64,000 nt of DNA from Myxococcales bacterium. Its GTDB lineage: Bacteria; Myxococcota_A; Polyangia; Haliangiales; Haliangiaceae. The stretch lies in NCBI GenBank assembly GCA_016707895.1, contig JADJGV010000019.1, forward strand, positions 1 through 64,000, read 5' to 3'. Below are positions 26,097 to 34,837 of this stretch, piece after piece. Each line of letters starts with the position of its first letter. The stretch's first letter is position 1. The notes under the pieces are model-generated. The model searched no databases. It was not told the DNA's origin and saw only the letters and a list, made by a program, of their open reading frames with translations. Made by a program: the position numbers and the translations under genes.

Positions 26097-27059
26097 ATGA
26101 CGCGCCTCCTCGTTGCCCTCCTCCTCCTCGCCGCGTGCGGCCATCCCCCGAACCGCCGTCCGACGCCCCCCCACGCCTCCGGATCGCCCGCGCCCGCGGC
26201 GCCCAGGACCGCGGCGCCGGTCGACGTCGGGGCCGCGGTGGCGGCCGGCAACGCGGCGTACGAAGCCGGCGACTTCCCGGCCTGCGCCGCCGCCTTCACG
26301 CGCGCCGCCGAGCACGCCAGCGGCACGACGCAACAGTCCGCGTACTACAACGCCGCGTGCTGCCACGCGCGGGCCGGCGCGCTCGACGACGGCTTCGCGC
26401 TCCTCCACCGCGGCATCGGCGCAGGGCTGCGCGACCTGACCGGCGCCAACGACGATCCGGACCTGGCGAGCCTGCGAGCCGACCCGCGGTGGGCCGAGGT
26501 GGTGACCGCCGCCGCCGCCGCCACCGCCGCCTACGAGCGCACGCTGAGCGCGCCGGCGCTGCGCCGCGAGCTGCTGACGCTGGTGGTGGAGGATCAGGCG
26601 GCGCGCACGCAGATGATCGCCCACCGCGACGACCGCGCCGCGATGGACGCGGTCGCAGCGATCGATCGGCGCACCACCGCGCGCCTGAAGGAGATCGTCG
26701 CGGCCGGCGGCTGGCCAGGCCGCGCCCAGGTCGGTGAGGACGGCGCTCACGCCGCGTGGCTCCTGGTGCAGCACGCCGATCTCGACCTGCCGTTCCAGAA
26801 GCAGTGCCTGGCGCTGATGGAGCCCATGGCCACCACGGGCGACGTCGCCGCGATCGACGTCGCGTACCTCCACGATCGGGTCGCGGTGGCCGAGGGACGC
26901 CCCCAGCGCTACGGCACGCAGTTCGGTGACGATCGCGAGCCGCGGCCGATCGAGGATCCCGATCACGTCGACGCACGGCGCGCCGCCATCGGCATGCCGT
27001 CGATGGCCGAGTACCGCGCGATGATGACCCAGATGTACGGGCCACCGCCGCCGAAGTAG
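26097..27059 (+). CDS. Lipoprotein with TPR-like segment and DUF6624 domain
   Basis: This 320-residue protein has a signal ending in LLLAAC (lipobox). After a Pro-rich linker, residues about 45-140 form two or three helix pairs of TPR type (AAVAAGNAAYEAGDFPACAAAF). From about 155 the DUF6624 hallmarks appear in order: LRRELLTLVVEDQAAR, DRRTTARLKEIVAAGGWP, AAWLLVQHADLDLPFQ, VAYLHDRVAVAEG, YGTQF and RAAIGMPSM. The domain's function is unknown. It is followed after 64 bases by the OmpA-like gene. Confidence 0.85.
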   Translation: MTRLLVALLLLAACGHPPNRRPTPPHASGSPAPAAPRTAAPVDVGAAVAAGNAAYEAGDFPACAAAFTRAAEHASGTTQQSAYYNAACCHARAGALDDGFALLHRGIGAGLRDLTGANDDPDLASLRADPRWAEVVTAAAAATAAYERTLSAPALRRELLTLVVEDQAARTQMIAHRDDRAAMDAVAAIDRRTTARLKEIVAAGGWPGRAQVGEDGAHAAWLLVQHADLDLPFQKQCLALMEPMATTGDVAAIDVAYLHDRVAVAEGRPQRYGTQFGDDREPRPIEDPDHVDARRAAIGMPSMAEYRAMMTQMYGPPPPK

Positions 27060-27123
27060 CGCCCGGGCGCGGGTGCGCGCGGATCGCTGACCGCGACGAG
27101 GCGCTGCGGTAACCTCGCCTACC

Positions 27124-28035
27124 ATGACCCGAGCGCTCCTGTTCATCCTCACCGTGCACCTGCTCGCCTGCGGCGGTTCGAAGCCCGGCGCCGCGAAGCC
27201 AGGCGACGGCACCGGTGGCGCCAGCGCGGGCGAGACCGCCGGCACCGCCACCGACGACGGGACGGCGGCGCCCGACAAGCCCGGCCGCAAGACGCGCGAC
27301 TCGGGCGAGTTCGCGATCAACGAGACGGACGCCGCGTCGCGCCCGACCAACGGCAAGCTCAAGGCCACCGACACCGAGGCCGCGGTCCGGTTCTTCGTCA
27401 TCGACAAGGACAAGGGGCCGATCACCGGCATCGTCATCGCGCTGACCGCCCCCACCGGCGAGAAGTACTACGCCGCCGAGACCGACGCCGCGGGGTTCAC
27501 GGAGGTGCTGGTCCCGATCGGCGCGAAGTACGACCTGGTCTTCCTCAGCCTCGGCCGCCGCGACATCGCCGCGCAGGTCGCGGTCGCCAACGAGCCGCGC
27601 CTCAACCTGAAGCTCACGCTGCGCTACAAGCGCGAGGACCTGACCGCCCCGCCGATCGTGACGGCGCCGAGCGAGCCCGCGCCGGCCGCGCCCGCGCCGC
27701 GGTTCGTGCTCGACGGCGTGCAGTTCGAGACCGGGTCGGCCAAGCTGACCGCCGACTCGCACGCGCGCCTCGACACCATCGTCGAGTACCTGACGCACAA
27801 GCCCTCGGCCACCATCGAGGTCTCGGGCCACACCGACAACGTCGGCGGCAACAAGAAGAACAAGCGCCTGTCGCAACAGCGCGCGGACGCCGTCCGCGAC
27901 TACCTCGTCGCCAAGGGCATCGACGCCAGCCGCATCAAGGCCGTCGGCTACGGCGACGAGCGGCCCATCGCCTCCAACGACACGCCCGAGGGTCGCCAGC
28001 AGAACCGCCGCATCGAGGCGATGGAGGCGATGTAG
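27124..28035 (+). CDS. OmpA family peptidoglycan-binding lipoprotein
   Basis: This 303-residue protein has a signal ending in HLLAC (lipobox) and a Gly/Ala/Pro linker. A beta-rich middle domain (about 75-165, including ITGIVIALTAPTGEKYYAAETD) looks like a carboxypeptidase-regulatory or Ig-like fold. The OmpA C-terminal domain spans about 195-300: VQFETGSAKLT, IEVSGHTDNVGG, LSQQRADAVRDYLVAKGI and GYGDERPIASNDTPEGRQQNRR, with the Asp and Arg that bind diaminopimelate. It probably links the outer membrane to peptidoglycan. TAACCT ends 8 bases before the ATG. Confidence 0.92.
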   Translation: MTRALLFILTVHLLACGGSKPGAAKPGDGTGGASAGETAGTATDDGTAAPDKPGRKTRDSGEFAINETDAASRPTNGKLKATDTEAAVRFFVIDKDKGPITGIVIALTAPTGEKYYAAETDAAGFTEVLVPIGAKYDLVFLSLGRRDIAAQVAVANEPRLNLKLTLRYKREDLTAPPIVTAPSEPAPAAPAPRFVLDGVQFETGSAKLTADSHARLDTIVEYLTHKPSATIEVSGHTDNVGGNKKNKRLSQQRADAVRDYLVAKGIDASRIKAVGYGDERPIASNDTPEGRQQNRRIEAMEAM

Positions 28036-28038
28036 CTC

Positions 28039-28062
28039 GGCGCCCCGGCGGCCCGGGGCGCC
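28039..28062. terminator. Perfect GC hairpin between convergent genes
   Basis: GGCGCCCCG and CGGGGCGCC pair perfectly around a 6-base loop. The hairpin lies between the OmpA gene and the convergent AgmX/PglI gene. There is no T-run, so it is a bidirectional-terminator candidate only. Confidence 0.55.
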
Positions 28063-28083
28063 GCACGCCGGACCGCCCCGACG

Positions 28084-29631
28084 TCACTGCCGGAACGTGA
28101 ACGGGTAGTTGACCTGGACCCCGCCGCCGCCCCGGGGCTTGGGGAACTCGATCGCCTTGATGATCGCCGCGACGCAGCTGGCGACCTCGGGCGAGACGCC
28201 GGCCGCGTTCGCCGACATCACCGTGCCGTTGGGCGCGATGAAGAACTGGGTGGAGACCGTGCCCGCGAGATCGGGCGTGGTGACCAGCGCCCGCTCGTAG
28301 CAGGCCTTGATCTGCGGTAGCCGCTCGAGGACGGCGCGCCGGATGGGGGCGCGATCGAGATCGCCGACCGACTGCGGCGGGCCGGCGCTGGCGCGCGGGA
28401 TCCGCTTGCCGCGCTTGGCGGCCTCGGGGCTGTCGGGGGCCGGGGCGCGGCCCAGCGAGATGGCCAGGGCGCCGGCGCCGTCGAGGGCCGCGACCGCGTC
28501 GAGCGCGCGCTGGACGTCGGTGTCGGGCCCGACCAGCACGTCGACGCTGCGCGCGTGCGCATCGCCGAGCTCGGCCCAGGCCGCGTCGTAGGCCTTGGCC
28601 AGCGCCGCCGCGTCGAGGGGACCCGACGCCCACGGCACGATCACCGGCGGCGCCGGCACCGCCTCGATGGTCAGGGCGTCGGCGCCGATGCGGACCTCGA
28701 TCCAGCGATCGTCGCCCGGCGCGGCCTCGAAGCCGACCCGATCGAGCTCGAAGCCGACGCGCAGCGCGCGCAGCGTGCGCTGGTGGGAGACGGCGACGAG
28801 GCTCGGGCCGACGGCGGCGATGACGTCGACGAGCGCGGTCGCCTTCGCGGTCGGCGCGGCGACGATGAGCGCCCGCGGATCGCGGTCGCGACGGGCGACG
28901 GCACGGCCGACGATCTGCGACGCCCGGGTCGGCATCGCGGGGTCGCGGTCGGGGCCGGGCTCGGCGCCGCCGCCGCGCGCCCCGCTCAGGTCGGCGACGA
29001 TGCCGGCGCTGCGGGCGGCCGCGAGGGCCTCGTCGCGGGCCAGGGTCTCCGGATCCGCGCGCTTCATCACGTAGGTGCCGGGGGTGCGATCGGAGTCCTT
29101 CTTCCCCATCTTGCCCTCGTCGAGCGCCATCGCCGTGCCATCGCCGCCCGGCTCGTCGTCGTCCCCCTCGAGATCGTCCGGCGGCTCCGGCGGCGGCGGA
29201 TCGTCGACCGCGCCGGGCAGCGCCGCCGCCGGGTCGATCGCCGGCGCGGCCTTGCGGTCGGCGAGCATCGGCTCGATCGGCATGCCGCTCGCCGTGGCCT
29301 CGTGGACCAGCCGCCCGATCGCCGCGAGGTCGATGGGCTGCCCCTTGCCGCGCGGCGCCTTGGTCAGCTCGGCCCACGCGTCCGGCGTCGTCGGCGCGTC
29401 GGCCACCGCCAGCGCGCCATCGGCCGCGATCGTCACCACCACTGGCGGGACGCCGATGTCGGAGCCAGCCAGCCGCGCCGGGTCCGCCATCGTCGGCGCC
29501 TGCTCCGCCAGCGTGGGCTGCGGCGCTGGAGGCGTGCCTTTGCCATTGCCGGCGCCCTTGCCGCTGCCCTTGCATGCGGCGACCAGCGCCAGCGCGACGA
29601 TCAGTCCACCCCGTCCGAGCCTGATGTGCAT
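28084..29631 (-). CDS. AgmX/PglI C-terminal domain lipoprotein
   Basis: This 515-residue protein has a signal ending in LVAAC (lipobox), a long Pro/Asp-rich disordered stretch (about 120-190, including DDPPPPEPPDDLEGDDDEP), a mixed central region and a C-terminal AgmX/PglI domain (about 425-515). That domain has IRRAVLERLPQIKACYERAL, GTVSTQFFIAPNGTV, VASCVAAIIKAIEFPKP and VQVNYPFTF. This domain resembles TonB/TolA C-termini and occurs repeatedly in Myxococcota envelope machines. I start at ATG 29631, which sits 7 bases after TACCAT; longer frames upstream are not needed. Confidence 0.85.
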   Translation of the reverse strand: MHIRLGRGGLIVALALVAACKGSGKGAGNGKGTPPAPQPTLAEQAPTMADPARLAGSDIGVPPVVVTIAADGALAVADAPTTPDAWAELTKAPRGKGQPIDLAAIGRLVHEATASGMPIEPMLADRKAAPAIDPAAALPGAVDDPPPPEPPDDLEGDDDEPGGDGTAMALDEGKMGKKDSDRTPGTYVMKRADPETLARDEALAAARSAGIVADLSGARGGGAEPGPDRDPAMPTRASQIVGRAVARRDRDPRALIVAAPTAKATALVDVIAAVGPSLVAVSHQRTLRALRVGFELDRVGFEAAPGDDRWIEVRIGADALTIEAVPAPPVIVPWASGPLDAAALAKAYDAAWAELGDAHARSVDVLVGPDTDVQRALDAVAALDGAGALAISLGRAPAPDSPEAAKRGKRIPRASAGPPQSVGDLDRAPIRRAVLERLPQIKACYERALVTTPDLAGTVSTQFFIAPNGTVMSANAAGVSPEVASCVAAIIKAIEFPKPRGGGGVQVNYPFTFRQ

Positions 29632-29765
29632 GGCGCCGATGGTACGACGGCGGCGATGCGTCAGGAGGCAGGGCCGCCGCGGGTTCGACGGGCCGTTCAC
29701 GACCGGCGCTTGCCGCACGTAGCCACGGCGCCGACGGCGACCGTGGGACGTGCGAGAGTCTCGAC

Positions 29766-30083
29766 GTGAAGGCCGTCCACCTCCGCTACCTCGCCGATGA
29801 CCTGCGGGCCGTCCGGGGAGTCGGCGTGTTCCAGCAGGGCACGGTGGCGCTCGTGCCGGGTCCCCTGGCGGCGCAGCTCATCGCCAGCGGCGACTTCGAA
29901 CTGGTGACGAGCGGTCCACTGGCCAAGGTCCTCGTGCTGCGCATCGGCCAGGACACCTTCCCGTCGCCCGACGCCCCACCGTTGACACGCGCCGAGCCCG
30001 AAGGACCGGCAGATTTCGAGGCGGAGCTAGAAGAAGCGGAGCGCCGCTTCGAGACCGCAGCCACCGAGAGCGACGATCGGTAG
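29766..30083 (+). CDS. Small hypothetical protein, phage-tail/head-adaptor-like pattern
   Basis: This is a 105-residue acidic protein starting with GTG. The segment RGVGVFQQGTVALVPGPLAAQLIASGDFEL has the look of short proteins found in prophage or injection-system loci, where a V-P-x-x-L-A-x-x-L-x-x-S-x-x-F/E pattern recurs. The C-terminus is a highly charged helix. The assignment is a pattern impression. It lies at the left edge of a region with transposase debris. Confidence 0.5.
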   Translation: MKAVHLRYLADDLRAVRGVGVFQQGTVALVPGPLAAQLIASGDFELVTSGPLAKVLVLRIGQDTFPSPDAPPLTRAEPEGPADFEAELEEAERRFETAATESDDR

Positions 30084-30138
30084 CTGGAATCTGCACCAGC
30101 CGGCAAACCGCTCGGGCTGGGCGCGGGGGCACGTCGTC

Positions 30139-30396
30139 GTGCCGGAGCCCAACCGGCGCTTCGCGACGGACCTCACGACGGTCTGGCCGCGGAAGGATGG
30201 CGTCGTCGCCCTCGTGCCGACGATCGACTGCGGCGACCGCACGGCGGTGATCACCGTGACCAAGGACCAGCATGGCCCCGCGGTGCTGGCCTCGACGGAG
30301 GCGATGCTGGTCGCGGCCGTCACGACGCCGGCCAACGTGCCACCCGGCGTCGAACTGCGCACCGTTCACGGCCCTCAGTACACCGGCGCCGACTGC
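30139..30396 (+). pseudogene. IS3-type transposase (integrase core) remnant
   Basis: About 86 residues of a DDE integrase core are readable: PNRRFATDLTTVWPRKDG (first catalytic Asp in ATD), VPTIDCGDRT, and HGPQYTGADC. In functional relatives the last block reads DHGxQYT. Here the Asp is Val (TVHGPQYT), so the second catalytic residue is lost. No orfA, terminal repeats or C-terminal part remain. Confidence 0.72.
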
Positions 30397-30439
30397 ACGG
30401 CGCATCCGCGCGGAACAGTGTGCGATGTTCGCGCGGCGC

Positions 30440-30514
30440 CGCCGGGATCCGGAAGGTGCCGCGGTCGACCCGCTTGTCGAACAGGCACATCCCGCTGCCG
30501 TCGAAGAACAGCAC
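30440..30514 (-). pseudogene. IS66 Orf2 (TnpB-like) remnant
   Basis: On the minus strand about 25 residues read FFDGSGMCLFDKRVDRGTF, which matches the central motif of IS66 Orf2 proteins (DGSGL.L..KR...G.F). Nothing else of the element is preserved next to it, and it abuts the oppositely oriented IS3 remnant. Confidence 0.6.
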
Positions 30515-30553
30515 TTCATCACCGCCGAAGCGATGCCGCGCGACGGCGATCGC

Positions 30554-30982
30554 CTATGCCGACACGGCACCGAGCGCTCGAACCCGACGTTCGACTTCGC
30601 GGGCCACGCGGATGGTCGCATCGACCAGCGCCTCATCGATGTCGGTCACCCCTTCGTACTCCGTCAGGTTCCGCTTCTTGTGGGCGCCGTCGAGCACGCG
30701 CCACTCGACGTTCGACAAGCCCACCGTGTGCGCCAGGACCTGAAACACCAGGTACCGGTTGTCGGAGCGATAGCCTCGATGTCGAAGCGCCGCCAGCGCG
30801 AACGCGTGGGCCGCATTGTAGGCGAGGTCAAAACGGCTCTCGAGGCTGTTCGAGGACTTCTCGGCGTCGGCGATCCGGACCCCGCCTGACCGGAGTAGCC
30901 CATCGATCTCCGCCTGCGCCGCTGGCTCAGCGTGAAGCTTGCCGGTGGCGACGAGGTTATCCAGCGGGGATGGCATCTTCAC
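30554..30982 (-). CDS. HEPN-like protein, partner of the nucleotidyltransferase
   Basis: This 142-residue all-helical protein contains RFDLAYNAAHAFALAALRHRGY and LAHTVGL..EWRVLDGAHKKRNLTEYEG. These match bacterial HEPN proteins of the SAV_6107-like group, which are encoded with MNT nucleotidyltransferases. A canonical RX4-6H motif is not obvious, so RNase activity is uncertain. In known MNT/HEPN pairs the nucleotidyltransferase neutralises the HEPN toxin by AMPylation. That role is inferred from family knowledge. The start overlaps the end of the upstream nucleotidyltransferase gene by 26 bases. Confidence 0.72.
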   Translation of the reverse strand: MKMPSPLDNLVATGKLHAEPAAQAEIDGLLRSGGVRIADAEKSSNSLESRFDLAYNAAHAFALAALRHRGYRSDNRYLVFQVLAHTVGLSNVEWRVLDGAHKKRNLTEYEGVTDIDEALVDATIRVAREVERRVRALGAVSA

Positions 30983-31571
30983 TTCCGAGCAGCACGACGT
31001 GCTTACCGCCGAGCACCTTGGTCAGGAACGGGTGCTTGGCCTTGCGACGTCGATGGTACTCCGCGGCGGTGTACAGCGTGGGGTTGACCGCACGACCGAG
31101 CCGCTGCTCGGCGCCCGCCAACGCGGTGAACACGTCCTCGAGGGTCAATGCGTCGGTCACGATCAACACGTCGACGTCGCTCGTCGCTCGGTCGCTGCCC
31201 TTTGCCACCGACCCGTACAGAATAGCGAAGTAGATCTGGCCAGCCATCGGCGCGAGCACACGCTGGAGCGCCCCCACCACCCCGCCGGTCTTCTCGAAGA
31301 TCCCCGTGAGTTCGACGAACAGCGCGGACGCCGGGTTCGCGCGGATGCGCCGCGGCTCGCCATCGACGACGACCAGGCCGCTCGCCGACAGGCGCTCAAC
31401 CTCCCGCTGGACCGCACCGGATCCAGCCTTCGCCAGACCGATCAACTCCCGCATGGCGAACGCGCGCTGTGGTTGGCCGAACAGCAGACCGAGGACGCGC
31501 TGGCGGGTAGCCGGAAACAGCGCGTCGAGCATCGTGCTCGTGTGGGCGGGCGCAGCGCGGACCGTACCCAT
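30957..31571 (-). CDS. HTH-MNT nucleotidyltransferase (MNT/HEPN system)
   Basis: This 204-residue protein has an N-terminal winged helix (about 20-85): RQRVLGLLFGQPQRAFAMREL, SGAVQREVERLSASGLVV. The MNT domain follows, with GSVAKGSDRATSDVDVLIV at about 125-143, the GSxxxG...SDxD catalytic site with both metal-binding Asp present. The DNA-binding domain explains the tandem palindromes at its promoter. The start is chosen by the promoter: TAGAAT (minus strand, 31579-31584) ends 7 bases before ATG 31571, giving a leaderless mRNA. An alternative start is ATG 31532. It is upstream of and overlaps the HEPN gene. Confidence 0.82.
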   Translation of the reverse strand: MGTVRAAPAHTSTMLDALFPATRQRVLGLLFGQPQRAFAMRELIGLAKAGSGAVQREVERLSASGLVVVDGEPRRIRANPASALFVELTGIFEKTGGVVGALQRVLAPMAGQIYFAILYGSVAKGSDRATSDVDVLIVTDALTLEDVFTALAGAEQRLGRAVNPTLYTAAEYHRRRKAKHPFLTKVLGGKHVVLLGSEDAIPAG

Positions 31572-31600
31572 TTTGGGTATTCTAGTACCCAATCTGGGTA
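31565..31600 (-). promoter_or_regulatory. Tandem 15-bp palindromic operators flanking the -10 element
   Basis: TACCCATTTTGGGTA (31565-31579) and TACCCAATCTGGGTA (31586-31600) are two palindromes with identical half-sites. Their centres are 21 bp apart. The -10 hexamer TAGAAT (minus strand) lies between them and the leaderless ATG lies inside the downstream one. Binding by the HTH of the nucleotidyltransferase would shut its own promoter. Confidence 0.8.
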
Positions 31601-32025
31601 CAGGAAACAACTTGGTTCACCACCGCGGCCGGCCAGGGCGGCGTGGTTCACTGATAGAAGCGACCCCAACGGGGATCGAGCAATGGTGAACCAGGCAACA
31701 GCGTTTGCGATCGCGTCGTTAGACGGCGTGCCGGTGGCGAGGCTGCCCCAGGCGAGCGGGATCGGGGAGCCGGAGGCGTGGAAGTCGCCGCCGAGGCGGA
31801 GGCACCGCGCGATTTCTCGGTGAGCGATTTGTTCCACGACGGTCAGCAGTCGCTGACGGCAAGCGCTGCGACCACTCGCTGACGGATCGATGTGCGAAGC
31901 GCCGCCGTCGTGGGCCCCAGGCTGGCGTCGCCTTCCCGGACGTGCGCCATCTGCTCCCGGTCGTCTTCCACTAGCGCCCACCTCCGATGGCGCGCAGGTC
32001 GCGCCCGCCGTGATACGTTGGATTC
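31601..32025. other. Intergenic region with inverted-repeat element and gene-A promoter
   Basis: No coding gene is supported in these 425 bases. They contain TGGTTCAC copies at 31613 and 31644 with an inverted partner GTGAACCA ending at 31693. That 50-bp hairpin-like element encloses CGACCCCAACGGGG. Near the right end, TACGTT (32014-32019) forms a -10 element six bases before the GTG of the next gene. The repeats resemble the ends of a lost insertion sequence. Confidence 0.5.
31660..31673. repeat. 14-bp copy of the tRNA-Glu 3' end, possible attachment-site remnant
   Basis: GCGACCCCAACGGG is identical to 48762-48775, the 3' end of tRNA-Glu, in the same orientation. The next bases (GATCGAGC) still resemble a T-loop read in reverse. 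This would fit the distal att copy of an element integrated in that tRNA. It also lies inside a small hairpin, so chance or other origin is possible. Confidence 0.35.
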
Positions 32026-34836
32026 GTGGCAGCCCGGGCGGAGTATCGGTTCGTCTCGTGGGTACGAACCGAGATGGGCGCGTTGCTCGGGGGTAGCGCG
32101 TCGACCGTTCACGTCGAGCTCGGGGCGACAGGTGAAGTGAAGAAGGAGGTCGCGCCGTACGGCCCCGGTGACGTGAAGGCGCTCGATGCGCGGGCGGTGG
32201 TGCGCACCGTGCCGTATCACGGTGTTCACGACTTCGAACCGAATCTGTTTCCGTGCATCGAACTGGCGCAGCCCGAGCTGCCGTGGCTGTTGAGTCCGAG
32301 TCCGGACAGTCACGGGCGCGTGAGCCCGTGGCTGGTGCTGGTGGTCGTCGAGGATCGTCCGGGTGTTACGATCTCGTTCGGCGCCGGCAACGCGCAGATC
32401 CTCACGATCGAAGCGCCCGCCGTCCCCGGCGACGAGCTGCCCGATCTCGCGCAGTCGTGGGCGTGGGCGCACGCGCAGGCCACCGGGACCGAGGGCACGG
32501 CGATCGATCTGCACGCGTTCGGCGGCGGAGATGACCAGGCGAGGAGCCGTTTGATCGCGCCGCGTCGCTTGAATGCTGGTTCGAGATACATCGGATGCGT
32601 GGTGCCCGCGTACGCGGCCGGCGTCGCCGCGGTGCTGGGCAGCGGCGCGCAGGATGGTCCCGCGTGGACCGGAAGCGAGACCAGCGTGCGCTTGCCGGTC
32701 TACTTCACGTGGCGCTTTGCCACCGGACCGGGTGGCGACTTCGCGTCGCTGGTGAAGCTGGTCACGCCGATCAAGCTCGGTCCCGATATGGGCCACCGCG
32801 CCGCCGACATCTCGGCGCCGCGATGGGGCGTGACGTCGGTGCCGGGCGCAACGGTCGAGGTGGGTAGCGCGCTGCGATCGCCCGCGTGGACGCCGCCCGA
32901 TCTGTCGGCCGAGGCCGCGACCGTCGGCGATCAGATCACAGCCGAGATCGACGCGAGCGATGGTGTGCTGCCGCCGCCGTTCTACGGCGCGGTGACCACC
33001 CGGCGGGAGCAGACCTCGACCGCGCCGACCTGGCAGCGTGCGCTCAACCACGACGTCCGGCAGCGAACAGCGGCGGGGCTGGGCGCGGCAGTGGTGCGCG
33101 CCAACCTCGACGCCATGGTCGATGCGGCATGGCGCGAGGCCGGCGATGCCGAGCGAGCCAATCACACGATCCGGCATGCCGAGGTCGCCGCCGAGATCAG
33201 CCATCGGCTGGCGCGGCGTCACCTGCAGCCGATCGACGACGACGGCGAGGTGCTATCGATCGCGCGTCCACAGCTCGCGCGCATGCATGCCCGCGCCGAG
33301 CGCGGCGCGCGCGACCTGGTGCGGACCGCGAGCCCTTCCGATCGTGGTCCCACGCTGGCTGCGGCGGTGCGCGGCAGCGCCATGCCCGACGCCGCGCTCG
33401 CCGCGAGCCTGCGGCGGCTCGGACGTTCGGGCGGTCCGTTGCAGCGGGCGTCGACCACGCGGGTCAAGCCCGGCAAGCTCCTGGCCGACATCGACGCGGC
33501 CCGCATCTCACCGGTTCCGCCGCGCGTCCTCGCCAGCGGCGCGGCGGGCTTCGACGACACGTCGGAGGCGGAGCACGAGCGACCGCGGTTGCACCTCGCC
33601 ACCGTCAAGGCGGTCGACGAAGCCGAGCTGCACTGGAAGGGGCATCGCGAACGCCGGACCACAGGCCGCGCCGGGCCCGTCGAGGCGCTCACCCGCAGAC
33701 GCACCGACATCCCCGATGGCGAGGGCGACTCGGTCCCGCCGCCGATCTCCGACGATCCCGAGCCGGAGGACGAAGCGATCACCGAGTTCGCAGCCGCGGC
33801 GCGCGCGCATCAGCGCTACATCGTGGGCAAGCTCGAGAAGATCCGCGATCGCGCGAAGCCGCCGCTCGGAGACCTGAAGGCGATGCACTCGCTCGGCGAC
33901 GTGCGGGCGGTAATCGAGTCGCACTGGGAGCCGATGCGCGGCATCATCCCGATCGTCACCGCGCGGATCGCCGACGCGCTCCCCGCGGCCGTGTCGACGC
34001 TGCACCCGGTACAGGTCACACCCGTACTCGAGCAGCCGCTGGTGCGCGCTCTCCAGGCGCTCTCGCCCGAGCATGTCCTCCGCGGCGTCGGCGGGATCGT
34101 GACCAATCGGGTCGCGCTGTCCGACACCGCGCCGGAGTTCGTGCGTGCGTTCCTCGTCGGAGCCAACGACGAGCTCGGCCGCGAGCTGCTCTGGCGCGGC
34201 TTCCCTGGAGCGCACGGCCACACCTGGATGCGAACCTTCTGGGGCCGAACCGTCGCCGACCCGCACGGCCGGCCGGCCCCGGCGCCGGACATTTCGGCGA
34301 TCGAGACCTGGCCCGATGAAGGCGTCGCGCCGACGCCCGCCAGCCTGGTGCTGGTGGTCCGCGCCGACGTGCTGCAGCGCTATCCCAACGCCCTGGTGTA
34401 CGCGGCCCAGGCGCGGTGGGACGGCACCCATCGCGTGGTCGGCGGCGGCGCGCCGATGATGCCATCGGTCGCGGCCACTCTCGGCAGCGACTTGGCGCTG
34501 TTCGGTTTCGATCTCACCGACGGCGTCGCGCGCGGCAGCGACACACCGCCCGGCCCGCCCGGCTACTACTTCGTCATCGCCGAGCATCCGTCCGAGCCGC
34601 GCTTCGGGCTGGCGGCGGCGGCGACCGGCTCGCCCACCGCCTGGCGCGAGCTCGCGTGGTCCGATCTCGCCGCCGGCGACCTCGACGGCCCGTACCTGCG
34701 CACCGACGGACCGCTCGCGGCGCGCCAGTTCACCAACGATCCGCTGCGCTGGGGCGTCGACGCCTCGGCGACCGCGGCCATCACCAGACGTCGCGCGATC
34801 CGCGTCGCGATGCACGCCTCAACCCTGATGGAATGA
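32026..34836 (+). CDS. Unrecognised giant protein A of the 32-47 kb module (936 aa)
   Basis: The GTG start sits six bases after the -10 element TACGTT. There is no signal peptide and no membrane helix. Residues about 1-300 are beta-rich, with PWLLSPSP and SPWLVLVVVE motifs, and contain several Trp. About 300-500 is helical. About 550-620 is an acidic Pro-rich linker (SDDPEPEDEAITEF). The C-terminal 250 residues are again beta-rich (LVLVVRADVLQRYPNALVY; GYYFVIAEHPSEPRFGL). I cannot name the family. Its stop is one base before the start of protein B. Codon use is a little richer in GAT and CGT than the core genes nearby. Confidence 0.7.
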   Translation: MAARAEYRFVSWVRTEMGALLGGSASTVHVELGATGEVKKEVAPYGPGDVKALDARAVVRTVPYHGVHDFEPNLFPCIELAQPELPWLLSPSPDSHGRVSPWLVLVVVEDRPGVTISFGAGNAQILTIEAPAVPGDELPDLAQSWAWAHAQATGTEGTAIDLHAFGGGDDQARSRLIAPRRLNAGSRYIGCVVPAYAAGVAAVLGSGAQDGPAWTGSETSVRLPVYFTWRFATGPGGDFASLVKLVTPIKLGPDMGHRAADISAPRWGVTSVPGATVEVGSALRSPAWTPPDLSAEAATVGDQITAEIDASDGVLPPPFYGAVTTRREQTSTAPTWQRALNHDVRQRTAAGLGAAVVRANLDAMVDAAWREAGDAERANHTIRHAEVAAEISHRLARRHLQPIDDDGEVLSIARPQLARMHARAERGARDLVRTASPSDRGPTLAAAVRGSAMPDAALAASLRRLGRSGGPLQRASTTRVKPGKLLADIDAARISPVPPRVLASGAAGFDDTSEAEHERPRLHLATVKAVDEAELHWKGHRERRTTGRAGPVEALTRRRTDIPDGEGDSVPPPISDDPEPEDEAITEFAAAARAHQRYIVGKLEKIRDRAKPPLGDLKAMHSLGDVRAVIESHWEPMRGIIPIVTARIADALPAAVSTLHPVQVTPVLEQPLVRALQALSPEHVLRGVGGIVTNRVALSDTAPEFVRAFLVGANDELGRELLWRGFPGAHGHTWMRTFWGRTVADPHGRPAPAPDISAIETWPDEGVAPTPASLVLVVRADVLQRYPNALVYAAQARWDGTHRVVGGGAPMMPSVAATLGSDLALFGFDLTDGVARGSDTPPGPPGYYFVIAEHPSEPRFGLAAAATGSPTAWRELAWSDLAAGDLDGPYLRTDGPLAARQFTNDPLRWGVDASATAAITRRRAIRVAMHASTLME

Positions 34837-34837
34837 C

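Noticed and set aside
31843..33222. Minus-strand open frame of 459 codons
   Set aside because: Most of it is antisense to protein A, and the part before 32,025 matches nothing I recognise.
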